From Angiostrongylus vasorum (lineage: Eukaryota > Nematoda > Chromadorea > Rhabditida > Metastrongylidae), in NCBI GenBank assembly GCA_018806985.1, contig JADANN010000458.1, forward strand, positions 2,790,001-2,854,000: 64,000 bases of DNA, written 5' to 3'. Of the stretch, positions 23,195 to 36,070 are shown piece by piece. The stretch's first letter is position 1; the number at the start of each line of letters is the position of its first letter. A program made the translations under genes and the position numbers. The notes under the pieces are model-generated. The model was not told the origin of the DNA, did no database searches, and saw nothing but the letters and a program-made list of their open reading frames with translations.

Positions 23195-23325
23195 TTACCA
23201 TACAATGACAATGACGTTGAGATCTCTGCGAAACTCAGATCCTAGGCTAGATTTGAACCCTTGACTATTCTTTCCGGTCGCCCACGTGTCCGACCACTGC
23301 ACCACGAAGGCTTTAGTTTTTCCTT
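23195..23325 (-). mobile_element. SINE-C copy
   Basis: On the reverse strand: head TGGTGCAGTGGTCGGACACG, a B-box-like GGTTCAAATCTAGCC and 3' AGAGATCTCAACGTCATTG. It lies directly 3' of a SINE-A in opposite orientation. Confidence 0.75.
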
Positions 23326-23329
23326 TCTC

Positions 23330-24740
23330 TTAGCCAGTTTTCTTAACTTAACGGTGCAATGCCATCAGCAATCATCTGTCAACGGGAAAATGATCTGCCA
23401 TGAAAAAACGGTAGATAGTAAATAAGAAGTTATACGTTGTTTAGACATAACAGAGAAGGTCCAATCCTCTTGCACTAGAACCCTCGAGCACGCTCTCCAC
23501 AACTGACGCTGCAAAAGTTAAACAGATGAGTTGCGCTAAGAAGCCCCTACCTCGCCCATGGTATTCCTGGGACCTCCCGCTAACTAACCAACTCTTTCCC
23601 CATGCATATTGACGAATAATAGCTGAGAAAATCTTCAGAAACCAAATCGCTTCTAAAAATACCTCCGAAGAATCCATCGCTTTCAAAACTTCAGAATTTT
23701 CTTTTGCCGGAACAAACATTTACCTTGTTGGCAAAAATAGGTAGCCTAAAGTGGTTCGTATTCTAACTGATAAATTTTTGTTACAGATTCTTTGTAATGA
23801 TTTAAAAATTCACGGTCCAAGCCGCAGTTATTTTCCACCGTTTTAATATTAGATACATGCATGCTTAAAAGTCAAAACCTTCTACTGTGAACGATATTCT
23901 TAGCGAAACAAAGGTTATGAATGAAACAAGCGTCATGGAGTGTTAGGAAATTTTACGACATGAATGTAAGAACAAATTTGAAAGTAAACTAATGAGCTTT
24001 AACAGTAATGAGGGCTAGAGCAAGTCAGAGACGAGACCAGAAACTCGTTCTAGAACCCAAACACACACGGACCGACCTTGACTCATGGTGGGACCATCAC
24101 CAGTCAAAGTAACTATGTGGCTTTATAACCATAAAACAGCAAAAACAACCCGGATAAAACCGACTGACATAAAAAATGAACAATACGCAGTGGTTTTTAA
24201 GGAAGTATTAGCAAAACTGGATGTGTTAGTAACGGAACAAAACCGTTGTTACCAGTATTCCTCTCAAGAAAGTATAAAAATTCACGTTCGTTAAGAGCTG
24301 TTATGAAAACGAGAAAATATGAATAGCAGTCAAATTGGCGCAGTACGACGTAGGAGTTGTAGTGTCCCACAATGAGTCAAGCGGCAGGAATAACAGGGAC
24401 ATACTGTAAGGACATAGAGGGAAAGGGTGACAGATGAAACGTTCCTTCATGCAAAGCGTTTACGTTCCGGCTAGAGTATTTCTGTTTCTAAGCACAGTTT
24501 ATCAGTTTATTTATGACCCCCATTTATTTATTTATGAAACCCTTTCAAAAATGTATCCATTCGTTAAAACATCACATGGAAAACGTCTGCCGCAACAATT
24601 AATTGAAATAGAGTGGAACGTTCCTAAGCCTTTTTATTGTTGCGAAGATCGGATGAACATAACAATTAAACTGAAAGTGGTTTACTACTGATAAGCTAAT
24701 GGTGCCGAAAACGGTCTGATCGCTTTAGTCATACTCTTCT
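23330..24740. other. No gene recognised
   Basis: Frames at 24085-24294 and 24434-24691 (plus) have no motif or splice support, and I saw no repeat of the local families. Confidence 0.3.
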
Positions 24741-24742
24741 TC

Positions 24743-25476
24743 GTACGATGCGCACTGCCGAGAATTTCGACAAGAAGTCCAGGACGGCAGGATTGGTGAA
24801 CGATGATGACGACAAGAACGAGAACGGAAGTGAGATTAGCGCCAATCAGTTGTTTGCATACCATATGGAATGAGATCAATTCGTTCTGATTAGCAGTAGT
24901 TCGTCGAAGCTGTTTTCCCTGCACAGTTCATCAGACGACAACGCCTGTGCAACGAAAATCGGGCCGCAGAATGAAGATGAGGGAAATATGAAATGGACAG
25001 GTACACCCTAGATGTGGTAGTCCATATAGGAAATATTGTAATGCATGGTTTAGTAAGTGCCTTATGAGGGATAGTGAGACGGCAGGGGATGTTGGTCCAA
25101 TAGGTACCGGGAAAAATGGGAGGAGTTTTCTTCCCTGTAGCAGTGACATCACCAGTGAAATGAAGTAGCATAAAAACCAACGGCCGCACGAAATTGGTGG
25201 AATATTACAAATACTGGACTACACGTTCCAGTTATTTCCACCGACACCGACAAAACTGGAACAAAAGAAGTATACGACACCTCCGAGTGAATACTGTGGA
25301 ACCCTCAATAAAATGAACTTTCAGAATGGTGAAATACCAGCCGCCATAGTTGGCAAGTTTATCGGTTTCGACATCACTAAAAGAGCAGAGGTTCTTGCCA
25401 ATGAAGGGTGCAAAACAATATATGAGACGATTGGAGCACAAAATTCTCATACACGGTTGAGGACTGAACGCTAACA
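24743..25476 (+). pseudogene. Decayed or mis-assembled coding block of unknown family
   Basis: One frame reads FDKKSRTAGLVNDDDDKNE, crosses a TGA (near 24871) into SSSKLFSLHSSSDDNACATK and GPQNEDEGNMKWTG. After a one-base shift at CACCCTAGATG it continues RCGSPYRKYCNAWFSKCLM and KNGRSFLPCSSDITSEMK, crosses TAG (near 25167) and ends EIPAAIVGKFIGFDITKRAE, CKTIYETIGAQ, TAA near 25476. A possible 42-bp intron (GTTTGCAT to GATTAG) could remove the TGA. The reverse strand is also partly open (24685-24924, 24890-25189), so the strand is not certain. No family is recognised. Confidence 0.35.
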
Positions 25477-25479
25477 ATC

Positions 25480-26570
25480 ACTAGATGTCTAGCTTTCTTC
25501 ACCGTCCGGATGTTATGAAGTGTTTATGCACGTTTCGGTGATAATTGGACTTTTAGATAGTTAGAAAGCATTGAAACAGTTCTAGAAACAGAAGACGTCG
25601 TCGAGGATGCGCCCGTAGTGAGCGAAGTGTGCTTGGACTCATGAAGGACGAACAACTAACTGGAGAATAATGTTGCCGAAACTGGCCAAGCGCACGTGTA
25701 GGAATTGTTTGCTGAAAAACAACACAGCTGGGTAGGGACTGAATTGCAGACGGAAAAAAAGGTGGGACCTCTGCCAGAAAGAACTATGAGTTGTCTGGGA
25801 GCGCAATGAACTGCGTTACTGATTTGGAATGAATCTTTATCGTTTCTTCGTGTGCAGACGTAACGTCAAAGTTTCAAGCATAATCAAAGTTAAAAATATT
25901 GAGAAATAACGAGAAGTTGAAAACGAATTCAATGAATAAAGCGGTGCCAAACAGAACGTTAGCAAAAAATGAGGAAGAGAATCCACTTGGCGTAAGATGT
26001 TCATGAGGGATGTTTTCTCCAAATTTTTGGTTTACAAACCAAGAAAACGAGTTTGGAGGTTACATTGTCAGTTAACTGGGTTTGTTGTAAATTATTGCCG
26101 AGAGCTCTGGGTTATTCAGAACGAGAGAATAGCTGCCGTCTAGCCGATCTAAATGTCGATGTATAACTTTTCAAACAAGAAGAAAGTCATAAATTTCATT
26201 ATAAATCTTCCAGCTAAGATTTCTGTTCCCATGACGATTTCTATGGACTTGAATCCACTTGAATAAAACGGACAGAAGCAAATTCTAGGAAATATTTGCT
26301 TGCAATGAAACTTGGAAGTAAATCGGCAAAAAGCACTCTCACTTATTACCAACGTTGTACTTAAGGAAGGGAACCAGGTAGTGGAAAACCCACCACCTCT
26401 GAAGACGACCACTGAATCGCATGTGAAGCAAATTCTTGACCCCCAGATCATATGTAAGAACAAGATGTAGGTAAAATAAGTTTCAGAACAATTCAATCAA
26501 AATGAAAAAGTTGAACAAAATCTATAAATCGGCGTGTCATGGAACAAATGGAAATGATATCGTCGCTATG
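25480..26570. other. No gene recognised
   Basis: A hydrophobic 115-codon reverse frame (26149-26496) has no splice signals or motif, and I saw no known repeat. Confidence 0.3.
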
Positions 26571-26654
26571 AAGTCAATATGGCTTCCTCTGTGTAACAGA
26601 AATTACCAGTAATTTCTTGGATAGTTAAGCAGACATGAGGCTGACAAAAAGATT

Positions 26655-27225
26655 TACTCGACTTCGATGTCTTCGTCTTCTTCAAAGCCGCGTTGATCCG
26701 AGTCGACGGTTCACGGGTGGTCGTCCTAGTGATGCGGCTATTTGTTGTCGCAAGTGAACCTAGTGAAGTGGAGCACCGCTCCAATGAAGAATCTCACTCG
26801 CCGAAACCCTTTTGTACAGGACAGATGTTGATCTGTTGCCGCCAGTATGACATGTTTTTGTGGCGACAATGCATCCTTTAGGAGTCGGTGTTATATTACT
26901 CGAGGTTAAATGAAAGTCGGTTTTAGAGCGATATACAGCGATTAGTACACTCTGTGCCAACTAATACAACACCGACACTGGCAGAGCGCACTACCGCCAA
27001 AAAAAGCAGTTCACATTGGTTGGCGGCAATAGATCAACACTCGCCCCCCGTACAAGAGGAACCACAGAGTGAGATTCTTCATAGGAGAGGTGTTCCAATT
27101 CACTGGAATCGACTGGATGCGACAACGAAGAGCCACATCGCAAGGACGACCTCCTATGGACCATCGACTCGGACCAACGCAGCTGCGAAGAGGACGAAGG
27201 CGCCGAAACATTAGCCGTCTAAAAC
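26655..27225. repeat. Long fold-back element (about 570 bp palindrome)
   Basis: The left arm (TTGATCCGAGTCGACGGTTC, GTGGTCGTCCTAGTGATGCG) and right arm (reverse complement near 27130-27190: TTGGTCCGAGTCGATGGTCC, GAGGTCGTCCTTGCGATGTG) pair over about 280 bases each with mismatches, centred near 26950. The ends carry the GGCGCCGAAAC and GTCTTCGTCTTCTTCAAAGCC boxes of the CACGAGGTTG family. It has no coding capacity. Confidence 0.75.
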
Positions 27226-27229
27226 TTAT

Positions 27230-28435
27230 TGCGAACTTCGTGTTTCCTTATTAATTCAAGAAATCCTTATGCACAACGCCCATACCACAACACGGCAACT
27301 GAGTGAACTACGAAACGCAACTCTCCAACCCTTAGAGTCTGTTGTTTTTTTGAGTTTGTAAAGTGGTATATTATTGGCAAAAACCACTAAATCCAATTAT
27401 TTCCATTCGAGTTAGTGAACTCTAATGTGAACTGAAATGTATGAATCTGATATTGATCTCCGATGCTGCACCATAGAAAGACGCGTAATTCCTCGTTTCT
27501 CACAGTATGCATTGAACTCAACGATGCCACTCTATTCTGTTTTCTGCTCTAAAATTTAGTTTTTATACATTTTTTGGAAAACGCTTTGCTTTCTTTTACT
27601 CCATGCACATGTTTCATTTCCATTCATTCCCCCTTACTTCGGAAATGTAAGAAAAGCAGAATAAAAAAGAAATATGGAGAAACATTCCAAATCAAAAGCA
27701 TAAATGTGGTACCAGATTGCTAGAAATGTGCAATAAATTAAGATATACATCCAGAAATATTGATTATACTTATATCCCTCCCATCAGAAGTCCTCCAGCG
27801 GAAGCAAAAGAAGTGACGGTTAAAGGCCATATAGAAATCGGTGGATATAGTGGTGTTCAAACGGGGAGATGGAAATGACGTTGTTACGCGTTCGCGAAAC
27901 ACCATATCATCCTAGCTGCCAACGTACCACGGCCGAAGGTGAGCGACACTACGAGTAGGGGATGTTTTTGTGTCTGCGCTGGCGACTAGATGTCACATCC
28001 TTCGTATGTGACGGAGACTAGTAAGTGATAACATATCTTCGTCCCTTCATAGCCTAGATGGGTTTTTTTCCGAGTTAGTCAGTTAATGTTTGACGAACAT
28101 ATAAGGTGTACTGTGGGATTGCCCAGGGTACTAAAGAGTTCAAGTTTTAAGACTAATTCGACGATTCCAATAGATAGTGTCAATTCAACTTCAACCGACC
28201 ATATCGTGGAAGAGACTCTATTCGGGGGAAAAAAATAGTGGAGACATTGTATTGGTTGTTACAGGGAATTGTCAAAACATCAACATTTTACAAGTGTAGC
28301 ACATTGTAGCCAATCTTAGAAACATTTCTGTTTAAACTCCAGAAAAACAACCAAAGAAGTTTTGAATTGGAACTATTGTAGATTGTTAAAGTTATAAATT
28401 GTATTTAAGAAAAACAAGCTATGTAAATGTGAGCC
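27230..28435. other. AT-rich, no gene recognised
   Basis: Low-complexity AT-rich sequence with no exon-like block or repeat unit that I can identify. Confidence 0.35.
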
Positions 28436-28440
28436 CTTTC

Positions 28441-28817
28441 AACGGTTTATCTCCTCATAGTGGCTGGGAGGTGTTCCTGGGTGTCGGGCTGCGATGTACA
28501 GCGGGGGGTTCTTCCCAGCAGGGTCTCCTGAGCTGAGTCCGGCGTTTACATCAGGAATCCCAGCTAGGGTAAACCAATACCATGATCCACTAGCGTCCTG
28601 ATGTCAAATTGGTCGCACGGTGGCAAATCTCGCCCTGATCCACAAAAGCGGCGACTGCCTATGGTGGAGACGATTTGAGGCAGACTTCGGTCAGGCTGAC
28701 CTCGGGACTACAGGGAACCGCAACGGCTAGACCAGCAAAACTCCGAAAAATGAAAAATTATACTGGGGGGGGCGCACAGTGAAGACGGACCATCCAAGTG
28801 TCCAAGTAAGTAAGTAA
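28441..28817 (+). mobile_element. RTE-derived non-autonomous element, copy 3 with (GTAA)n tail
   Basis: It starts AACGGTTTATCTCCTCATAG and ends with CCATCCAAGTGTCCAAGTAA followed by GTAAGTAA repeats. A short tandem tail is the usual 3' signature of RTE-type retrotransposition. Confidence 0.8.
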
Positions 28818-29670
28818 ATTTGAACTGTAAAAAATTGTAGCTTTTCGGGTAATTTTATGAATACGACCACTACATTATTAGTGAAAGGGTATGAGAATGG
28901 AAATAACTAAACAAAACAGACACTGTTTCAAACGATGTTGATGATGCATAAACTTTTTTAAAGCACTGATTTGACGATAACGCTTTATATACACCTACAC
29001 TGCAATTCCATCCAGATAACGCTCTGTATAACTCCATCCAATTACGCTTCCTTGTTGGAGGAACACCTCATTGTGAGAAGGAGATGTTCCCAGAGGTAAC
29101 TTCGACGGATGACTACAAGAGAGACATCTTAGCACCTCGTCATTAGCAACAGTTCCTATGTTACCCATATTTGCATAGCAAATGTAGGAATTGCAGCACG
29201 GCTTACAGAAATGAACAAACTCGTCCCTATGAACAGTTTTTTTTAAGTCACGGAAAACATCTTTTCTCAAACGAAATTTGGTAGTGAATTTAGAATAGCG
29301 ATTTAATGCGAAAGGCATAGTAACAACTTTGCACAGAAAAGGACACAGTTGAAAAAACTACAATGAATTCAGTGCAATGGAAGGAATGTTCTGCAACTTT
29401 ATACTAAGTCAGAAATGCTTGAACTCTCGCAATCAGTGACTTCCGAACAAACTGTGAGCATAAACACTCCTTCAGCAAAGAAAATCGGAAATCTGGATCC
29501 GACGGAATCATCAATGACCTTCGAATACCCCTCAACGCACGTTTCTGGCTAAGGAAGATGTACAGGTGTATGAAGAAATGGTAATCTGTTAGCGACAGGT
29601 CTCATTAACAAATCGGACGAAACTAGATATTGCACTCTAACCCCTTTTTTTCGATGGACTATAACTTTTT

Positions 29671-29958
29671 AGGTGGCGTGTAGCGCACTGGTCGGAGGTC
29701 CCGTGCAAAACACATGGAGTCGATCCCTGCGCCCAAGGTCCCCCCAAGCCTTCAATTTCTCCGGGATCGGCAAATTGATACCAAACATGTCTGGGAGGAT
29801 AGCAACACTAGCTCGATACATCGGTAGTCCCCCGCGAGTCATTGTGAAGACCAGATATGCACTCAGTCATTTCCAACGATGCTTAATGAAGTCGAATGCA
29901 CGGTGCATCCCTCTGGGATTGGCCAACGCCAAGAGCTTTATCCTTTATTCTTTTATCA
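29671..29958 (+). mobile_element. SINE-A copy
   Basis: Head GGCGTGTAGCGCACTGGTCG, B-box-like GGAGTCGATCCC, body TGGGAGGATAGCAACACTAG, CCGCGAGTCATTGTGAAG and GAAGTCGAATGCACGG, with a TTTATCC tail. Confidence 0.85.
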
Positions 29959-30469
29959 CTTCTTAAAAGTGACAACATGTGTTGCCGCACAACAGATTTG
30001 GTCCCTTTCGGTGTTGGTCGCAGATGTTCAACTTCTCGCTGTATGTTATCGGTCTTCCTAACAAAGCATCCGTGTTACCATGGTTCCATCACGATCGAGC
30101 AACCTGTGGTGGATGGATGATCTCAACTGTAGAGCAAAACAAATCCACTGCGACTTTTTTTCCGGTGCAAATTTCGTTTAAGGAAATGCTTCTGTGTTTC
30201 ACCTTTGCCCCACATTGTACAAAACGTTGTAAGTTGTCGTACAGACTTTTAGTCGTATCTTAAGGCACACTTCATTGCCCATCCTCTTTCGCACTGGTCG
30301 TAAGCGATTCTCGTCTTCAGGACCTCATCCTTAATGAATAATGAAACCTTGGAAAACCAACAAATGAAGAGATGACTTGCTTTCCTCACTTCTGCACAAA
30401 TACCTCGATGCATCACATATTAAAATATGTAGGAAAAATAGGAGCGATTCCTGTGATTTGAAACGATAT

Positions 30470-30625
30470 ATAGTATACAACCACAAGATTGCTCAGATAT
30501 TTGCAAAACTCCGGACCGCAGGTGCTTGCGGTGGGGAACGAACGCGTTATTGTCCTTTCCGGGGAGTAACGCGTTCACCACCACACCATACCGGTCCTTC
30601 GTTTCGCCTGTCTCTCACCAAAAGG
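30470..30625 (-). mobile_element. SINE-C copy
   Basis: The reverse strand reads GTGGTGGTGAACGCGTTACT ... GTTCGTTCCCCACC ... GCAAATATCTGAGCAATC, the SINE-C head, box and 3' body in order. Confidence 0.7.
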
Positions 30626-30874
30626 CAACCGTTGAAAAAAATGATGTGTAATATATTCATAAATAGAAACTCTATAGACTAAAAAAATCTGAAATGATTA
30701 TGAAATTCGTACACTTCATAAACATAAAGTAGAATGAGCAAAAAAAGTAGTCAACGATTTATCTGTTAAGAGAGTGGCTTACGACATCTTTAGGTTTGTA
30801 TTTCATTATTGGCATCAATTCTAAGGGATGGCCTTTGGAGTTTAGGGGGTTTCACAGGCGGATTAATAAACATA

Positions 30875-31096
30875 CTATGATATAAAACTCGATGCGTCTA
30901 CTACCAAGAACTGGTCCTCACGAGGGCGTGATATACAGTTAGAGCTCTTTGTTTCAATACGTAGGGACGTGTCGTAGACGGAATTGCACTGTACGTAGGA
31001 ATGTCGCAATGAACGAGCACTTGCGCAAAGACGTCTTGATTCTTCCGTTTTCGTAATGTTTTCTAATTCGTCTTCCACATTTTCATCATTGAATTA
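30875..31096 (-). CDS. Possible exon of unknown gene
   Basis: The reverse-strand frame opens after TAA near 31097 (NDENVEDELENITKTEESRR) and continues QFLVVDASSFIS to TAG at 30875. Codon composition looks coding and a donor-like TTG|GTAGTA lies near 30905. No acceptor is obvious and no partner exon was found. A GC-rich frame on the plus strand at 31298-31504 nearby is equally unassigned. Confidence 0.25.
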
Positions 31097-31509
31097 CGTG
31101 TTATTTCAAGGAAAACCAGAAAGGAAGTCGTGAGAAAAGGAAACAAATCGTATTGACGAGGGTCAAACGTTGATGAATAGGGAAAAAAAACAGAAACATC
31201 AGATTTTGGGGGAGCACCAAAGGCAACCGTTGAAACGAAATCGCGTTTAACTGCGAATCACAGCGAAAATTGTCGACGTCGAGCAACATAAGCTGATTTG
31301 AATATGAGAACGAGTGGTGAGAGCGTGGTGAAGGGAACCAGTTCGGCGGCGGTCAGAGTTAAGGCGAAGTCACCGATCGGGGGGCTCACACGCAACTGGC
31401 AGGCCTCTGCCGAACCGAACCAGTATTGCGAGACCCACACTTATCGCACTGCGAGACCGAGGCTGTGGTCACAAAAAGGAGACCGGGAACAGCACGTAGA
31501 GTGAAGAAT

Positions 31510-32280
31510 CTCAAGAAATCGACACGAAGAACACATCAGAAAAGATGACTTCATTTCGAAATGATAGATGGTAAGAAGAGAACATAACGAAAAAGGGTAT
31601 GGCTATTGCATGCAAGATGTTGGCTGGCTTTTCGACAGTGCAAAAAAAAATAAATTCGATCTGAAAAGCTGGCCGATTATCTGACTTACCGACCAATGGG
31701 AATTTGGCACCAAGCCAAATGGAAAATTCGTTTTGTGCCCGTCGTTCTCGAAGCACACCTGCTGGGAATGTGAATAAATGACAAAGGGTGTATATAAACG
31801 TTGTGCTCCAAACAATGAAAACATAATACCGTTTCATACATCACAAGTAATACAGGATTTCTGCAGTGCTGCCCCCTTAGCCCACTAGTGCCGTGAGAAA
31901 TTATGTATGATGCATGCGTTTCTAGTCAAAATTACCGACGTGAATCACATACAATGCACTCTCTTATCGGTACTTTATTTTGCAGCTTAAAGTTTTTTTC
32001 TCAAAAAAGTAACCATAAAAGTAACATTTCTGTAGACACTCGACAGCTCGTTGAATATAGATGTTTTTTTTGAGTGCTGGTCATGAAAAGCTCTATTCTG
32101 CACTTAGAAACAAGTTCATTAGCAGGTAATTTGACAAGTGACGGTGGCTATTTCAATTCCGAAAATTGTATTATCGTATGAAATGGGCAAGTATAAAAAA
32201 TACCAGTATAAACAGCATAATTTGCACAACTCCGAATACTAACAGCGACGTGGTTGTGTAAGAGCAGTACCTACTTAGCT
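31510..32280. other. No gene recognised
   Basis: Short frames only, with no repeat of the local families. Confidence 0.3.
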
Positions 32281-32285
32281 GGATG

Positions 32286-32515
32286 CTTGGACGACCCCTC
32301 CTCACTGGTGTGCAGGTCCCAGCATATTCTCCATTTTTTCGGAGTTTTGCTGGCTTAGCCATTGTGGTTCCCCGGAGTCCCGAGGTCAGCGAGGCCGAAG
32401 TCTGCCCCAGGTCGTCACCACCACAGGCAGTCGCAGCCCTTGTGGATCAGAGGGAGATTTGCCACCATGCGACTAGTTTGATACTAGGATGGTGACGGAT
32501 CCTAGTATCGGTTTA
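32286..32515 (-). mobile_element. RTE-derived non-autonomous element, copy 4 (partial)
   Basis: The reverse complement matches copies 1-3 from the TACCAGGATCC box to the 3' end CACCAGTGAGGAGGGGTCGT-CCAAGC. The first 130 bases of the family are missing. Confidence 0.75.
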
Positions 32516-32519
32516 GAAT

Positions 32520-35200
32520 ATAATAAAATAGTAGTATGTAAACCATGCACACGCCTAGGATGATGAAGTAACTCCCCTTTCATAATTCTGGCATGTTTTT
32601 AAGCTTTCGAGTCGTCCAGTTATCGAAAGATTATCGTCGACTGTAGAAAAAGTAGTAAGTCCACAACAACATCTACTTAGGCATCGTTCTATTTGTCCGC
32701 AACACAAAATTAGGAGTGGACACCAATGGGTTAAATAAAATATAAGCACATTGGAAGCGCCGTACAGGTATGTTATGTGCATGATGCAATTATATAATGT
32801 CTCTAATAAGTAATTTAACTCTGTCCAATCAAAAATTTATTCGTACATTCCACATTGTAAAAGATTGACACTTCCCTCAAATAAAATGCAAGGGCAGTGT
32901 TAAAATTTGAGGTTTAGGACGAGATCTCGTGGGCAACTGGGTAATATGTTATACCGCGCGTTCACATTGAACACACAGCGCCTGGCTAACGGGGGAAGGT
33001 GAATGAGCAAATTATTCTCTTTAGGACAATTAGACTTGTTGAGAAACAGAATACTGCAAGTGCGACATTCTTATGGTCAACAGAAGCAGACAGAGGCAGA
33101 CAGATCACGAATATGAAGAGCACAGTCTCCCCTCAGGAGATCTCCTGCGAGATCTAAAGGACACGGACAAATCACCAAACACGCACTTGCAACGATCTGT
33201 GACTAGTCTCAACGCCTTGTGGACGGTGTTGGACCTTTGATTTGCTCAACAGCTAGAATTTTTTAAAGGTTCAAAAAAACTGACATATTTATAAAAAAAA
33301 TATGTCTTGTTTTCGTTGATAAGGTAACAGGACGTTGATAAAAAGGATATACATCACATAGTAGCATAAACTGACTTTCTAATTCGTTACTATAATCTTA
33401 AATCTACTTATGGTTCAAACTTTCGAAAATATGAGAACTAAGATTACACTTCTAAGATTCCCAACTCAATCACGGCAATCACCAAATCGGCGATTCGCAG
33501 ACACCACGGTGTCCTAGAATCCCGTTTTTCAGCAGCTTCCAGCTTTGAAGTCCTGAATCTCAAATTCGCGGAAAAAGAAGAACTTGTACTATGTTGGCAA
33601 GCATCTGTAGAGTCGAAAAGGTGTTAATATTTAATGTTAGAAGTTGCAGCATATATGAATAGAAATCAATTCATGTCGTGCGTAATATATTCACTAGTTT
33701 CTCGAAGGAGAATCAGAACAAAGTAGGAGCGAGCCTTAGATTAAGATAATGTTCTAAGTAAAACGATCGCGAGAATGAGCCGACGACGCCCATATTCTGA
33801 TGTCGACGAACGCAGTTTTTTAAAAATGAGAACTTGTCCTTTGCGGCAAAAGGAAATGCTGTATGCGTACGCAATTGCGTACAATTTTTGTGTGTCGGCA
33901 ATGTGGGACCACGTCTAATTTTTTCAGCGTATGTTGTACGCACAGAAAAATCTTTCGAAAAAAGAGATTTTTTCTTACAAACAATTAAATGCAGAGAGTA
34001 ACATTTCATGGATCGCAGCTTCGCAGAACATCTGTGTTTCATAAGCCAGTGACTGGATATAAAAAACTATAAGAAATGAACTCTTCGCAGGAAAATAAAC
34101 AGTTGGAAACGATATGCATTGAGAACAATGCAAGCTACCCATTCCGGCCAGCTGCTTATACATAAATGGTAATGCACAGGGTGACTTATACTTTAAATGA
34201 GAAAAGACATAACACGGAGAGAAGTGAAAAGTGGTGCATCTAGAATCTAGTAGTTGCGGACATCGGGACGCTAATTGCTGAAGCATAAGTGGAGGAAGAA
34301 CTTGTCATTTGATACAAGCACAATGCAACTTATTTATCTAAGATGTGAAGAAGTCCGTTTATCTAATATTCGAAGCCGGGATTACTTCAGCACCTAGCAA
34401 GTTGAACTTTTCTAAACAGTGCTCATGTTAGCCCGATGGCGACGATGAGCATTTTTTCGACAACACAGAGTAGTTTAGGGATTGACAAACATATAGAAGA
34501 TGGCCCTAGCACTGTACTGCTATATGTAACTTCTCCAAAGTATTATTTTCGCTTCAAACTAGTCTCAACTTCGAATTTTAGAAAGAAATAGGAAAAATTA
34601 GGTTTCAAAAAATTCAAACGAAGCCGCTACAACCGCCGACGACGACGATGTATTCGGGAGTATCACCGTGTACCACTGGAAAAAGCTCTAGTCGTTCAGT
34701 GGTTCCGCTGTTCTAAACACGAGTCTCGAAGAAAAAAAAGAAAAAAATTTGTGGCTACCAGAAAATAAAGACCCTATCGTGGTAGGGAGGGAAAATTTAA
34801 ATACTGTTTTCGACGATCCGTAGATTTTAGCGACTTCTATTCCAATTTATAAAGTTCGCTGGAACTATTCGCAAAGTAGAGGATTCTTTTAGAATCAGAC
34901 GGTCACGTTATTTAACTTATTAGAACCACTACAATCAAGTTCTCCTCGTTCTGTACGAGCCCGCTGTCAAACTCAGTGATTCAGACGAATTGCCCTCACG
35001 TCGTCTACTCAATCGATCGCCTTATTCCTCTTCTGTACCACGTGTATCATCTGCCTGTCTTCACGCCAACAGTCGAGTCATTTGGAAGGACAGTTCGCAT
35101 GGCTTCCACGTCTCGTTAAGATCAGGGTTTTTTACAAAGCGTGTTGCCGTGATGTGTTGTTGAAAAAATTTCACGCAGGTTGCTGACATTGTTACTATGG
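32520..35200. other. Gene-poor AT-rich stretch
   Basis: These 2.7 kb hold only short or hydrophobic frames (33713-34042 and 33975-34286, minus) without splice support, and no copy of the local repeats was seen. Confidence 0.35.
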
Positions 35201-35207
35201 CCCATCA

Positions 35208-35500
35208 CAATGGCATGTGCGGCACAGTGGTCGGAGGCGTCCTGCAATACACGTAGGATCGATTCCTGCGCCCTTAGCCCACCAAGCTTTCCATCCTTCC
35301 GAGGTCAGCAAATTGGTACCAGACTTGTCTGGGAGGATAGCAGCACTGACATGATACATCGGTAGACCACCGCAAGTCATTGTAAAGGCCAGATATGTAT
35401 TCGATCATCTCTAAACGATGCTTAATGAAGTCAAATGCATGGCGTATCCCTCAGAGATTGATCAACACCGAGAGCTTTATCCTTTAGCTTTATTTCTCAT
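35208..35500 (+). mobile_element. SINE-A copy
   Basis: Head GTGCGGCACAGTGGTCGGAG, B-box-like AGGATCGATTCC, then TTGGTACCAGACTTGTCTGG, CCGCAAGTCATTGTAAAGGC and GAAGTCAAATGCATGG, with a TTTATCC tail. Confidence 0.87.
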
Positions 35501-36070
35501 CAAAAAACTTCCGTGTCGTATCTGGATTTTTCCATTCATTCTCAATTCGAGTTCTCAGACAGCAAAGCAGTAGTCCGCTCTTTCGTTTCAAAAGAAGTCC
35601 TCGAAACTGTCATAAAAAGTAGTTCAGCATCAACAGCTATCAATTCTTTAGAGGCAGTCAATGATGCTAGCTTTCTACTGTAGAAAATAAAACCGTGATG
35701 TATGTGAAATGAACTCCATAAGGTCACTGTCTCGCTCCATAGGAGATTCACACTACCATAAATCGCCCAGAAAACGTTGTAATTGTGCGAGTAAGTAGAA
35801 AACGTTGTATAACTTAGTAAGCTCTAAGGAATTTTCCGCGGGGTTTGACAAGCGAGATAGCTAAGATCCTACTATGGGCAACGAATATCTTATTCACTGC
35901 TTACATGCTATCAGCGAGAAAGCGGTGCTACCTCTCACAAGGTGAAATTTTCAATAATTATCCTAGAAGTTTTCTCAGGGTGGTGTAAAGCTTTCACGGG
36001 GATTGCGCTTGCACTCACAGTGATGCCTCAGGTTCTCCATAGCTCGCCTTTTCTCGAATTCCATTGAAGG

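Noticed and set aside
28995..29318. Reverse 107-codon frame with CKPCCNSYIC, suggestive of a Ly6-like secreted protein
   Set aside because: Only one cysteine cluster is present, with no signal peptide and no clear partner exons; a chance frame is as likely.
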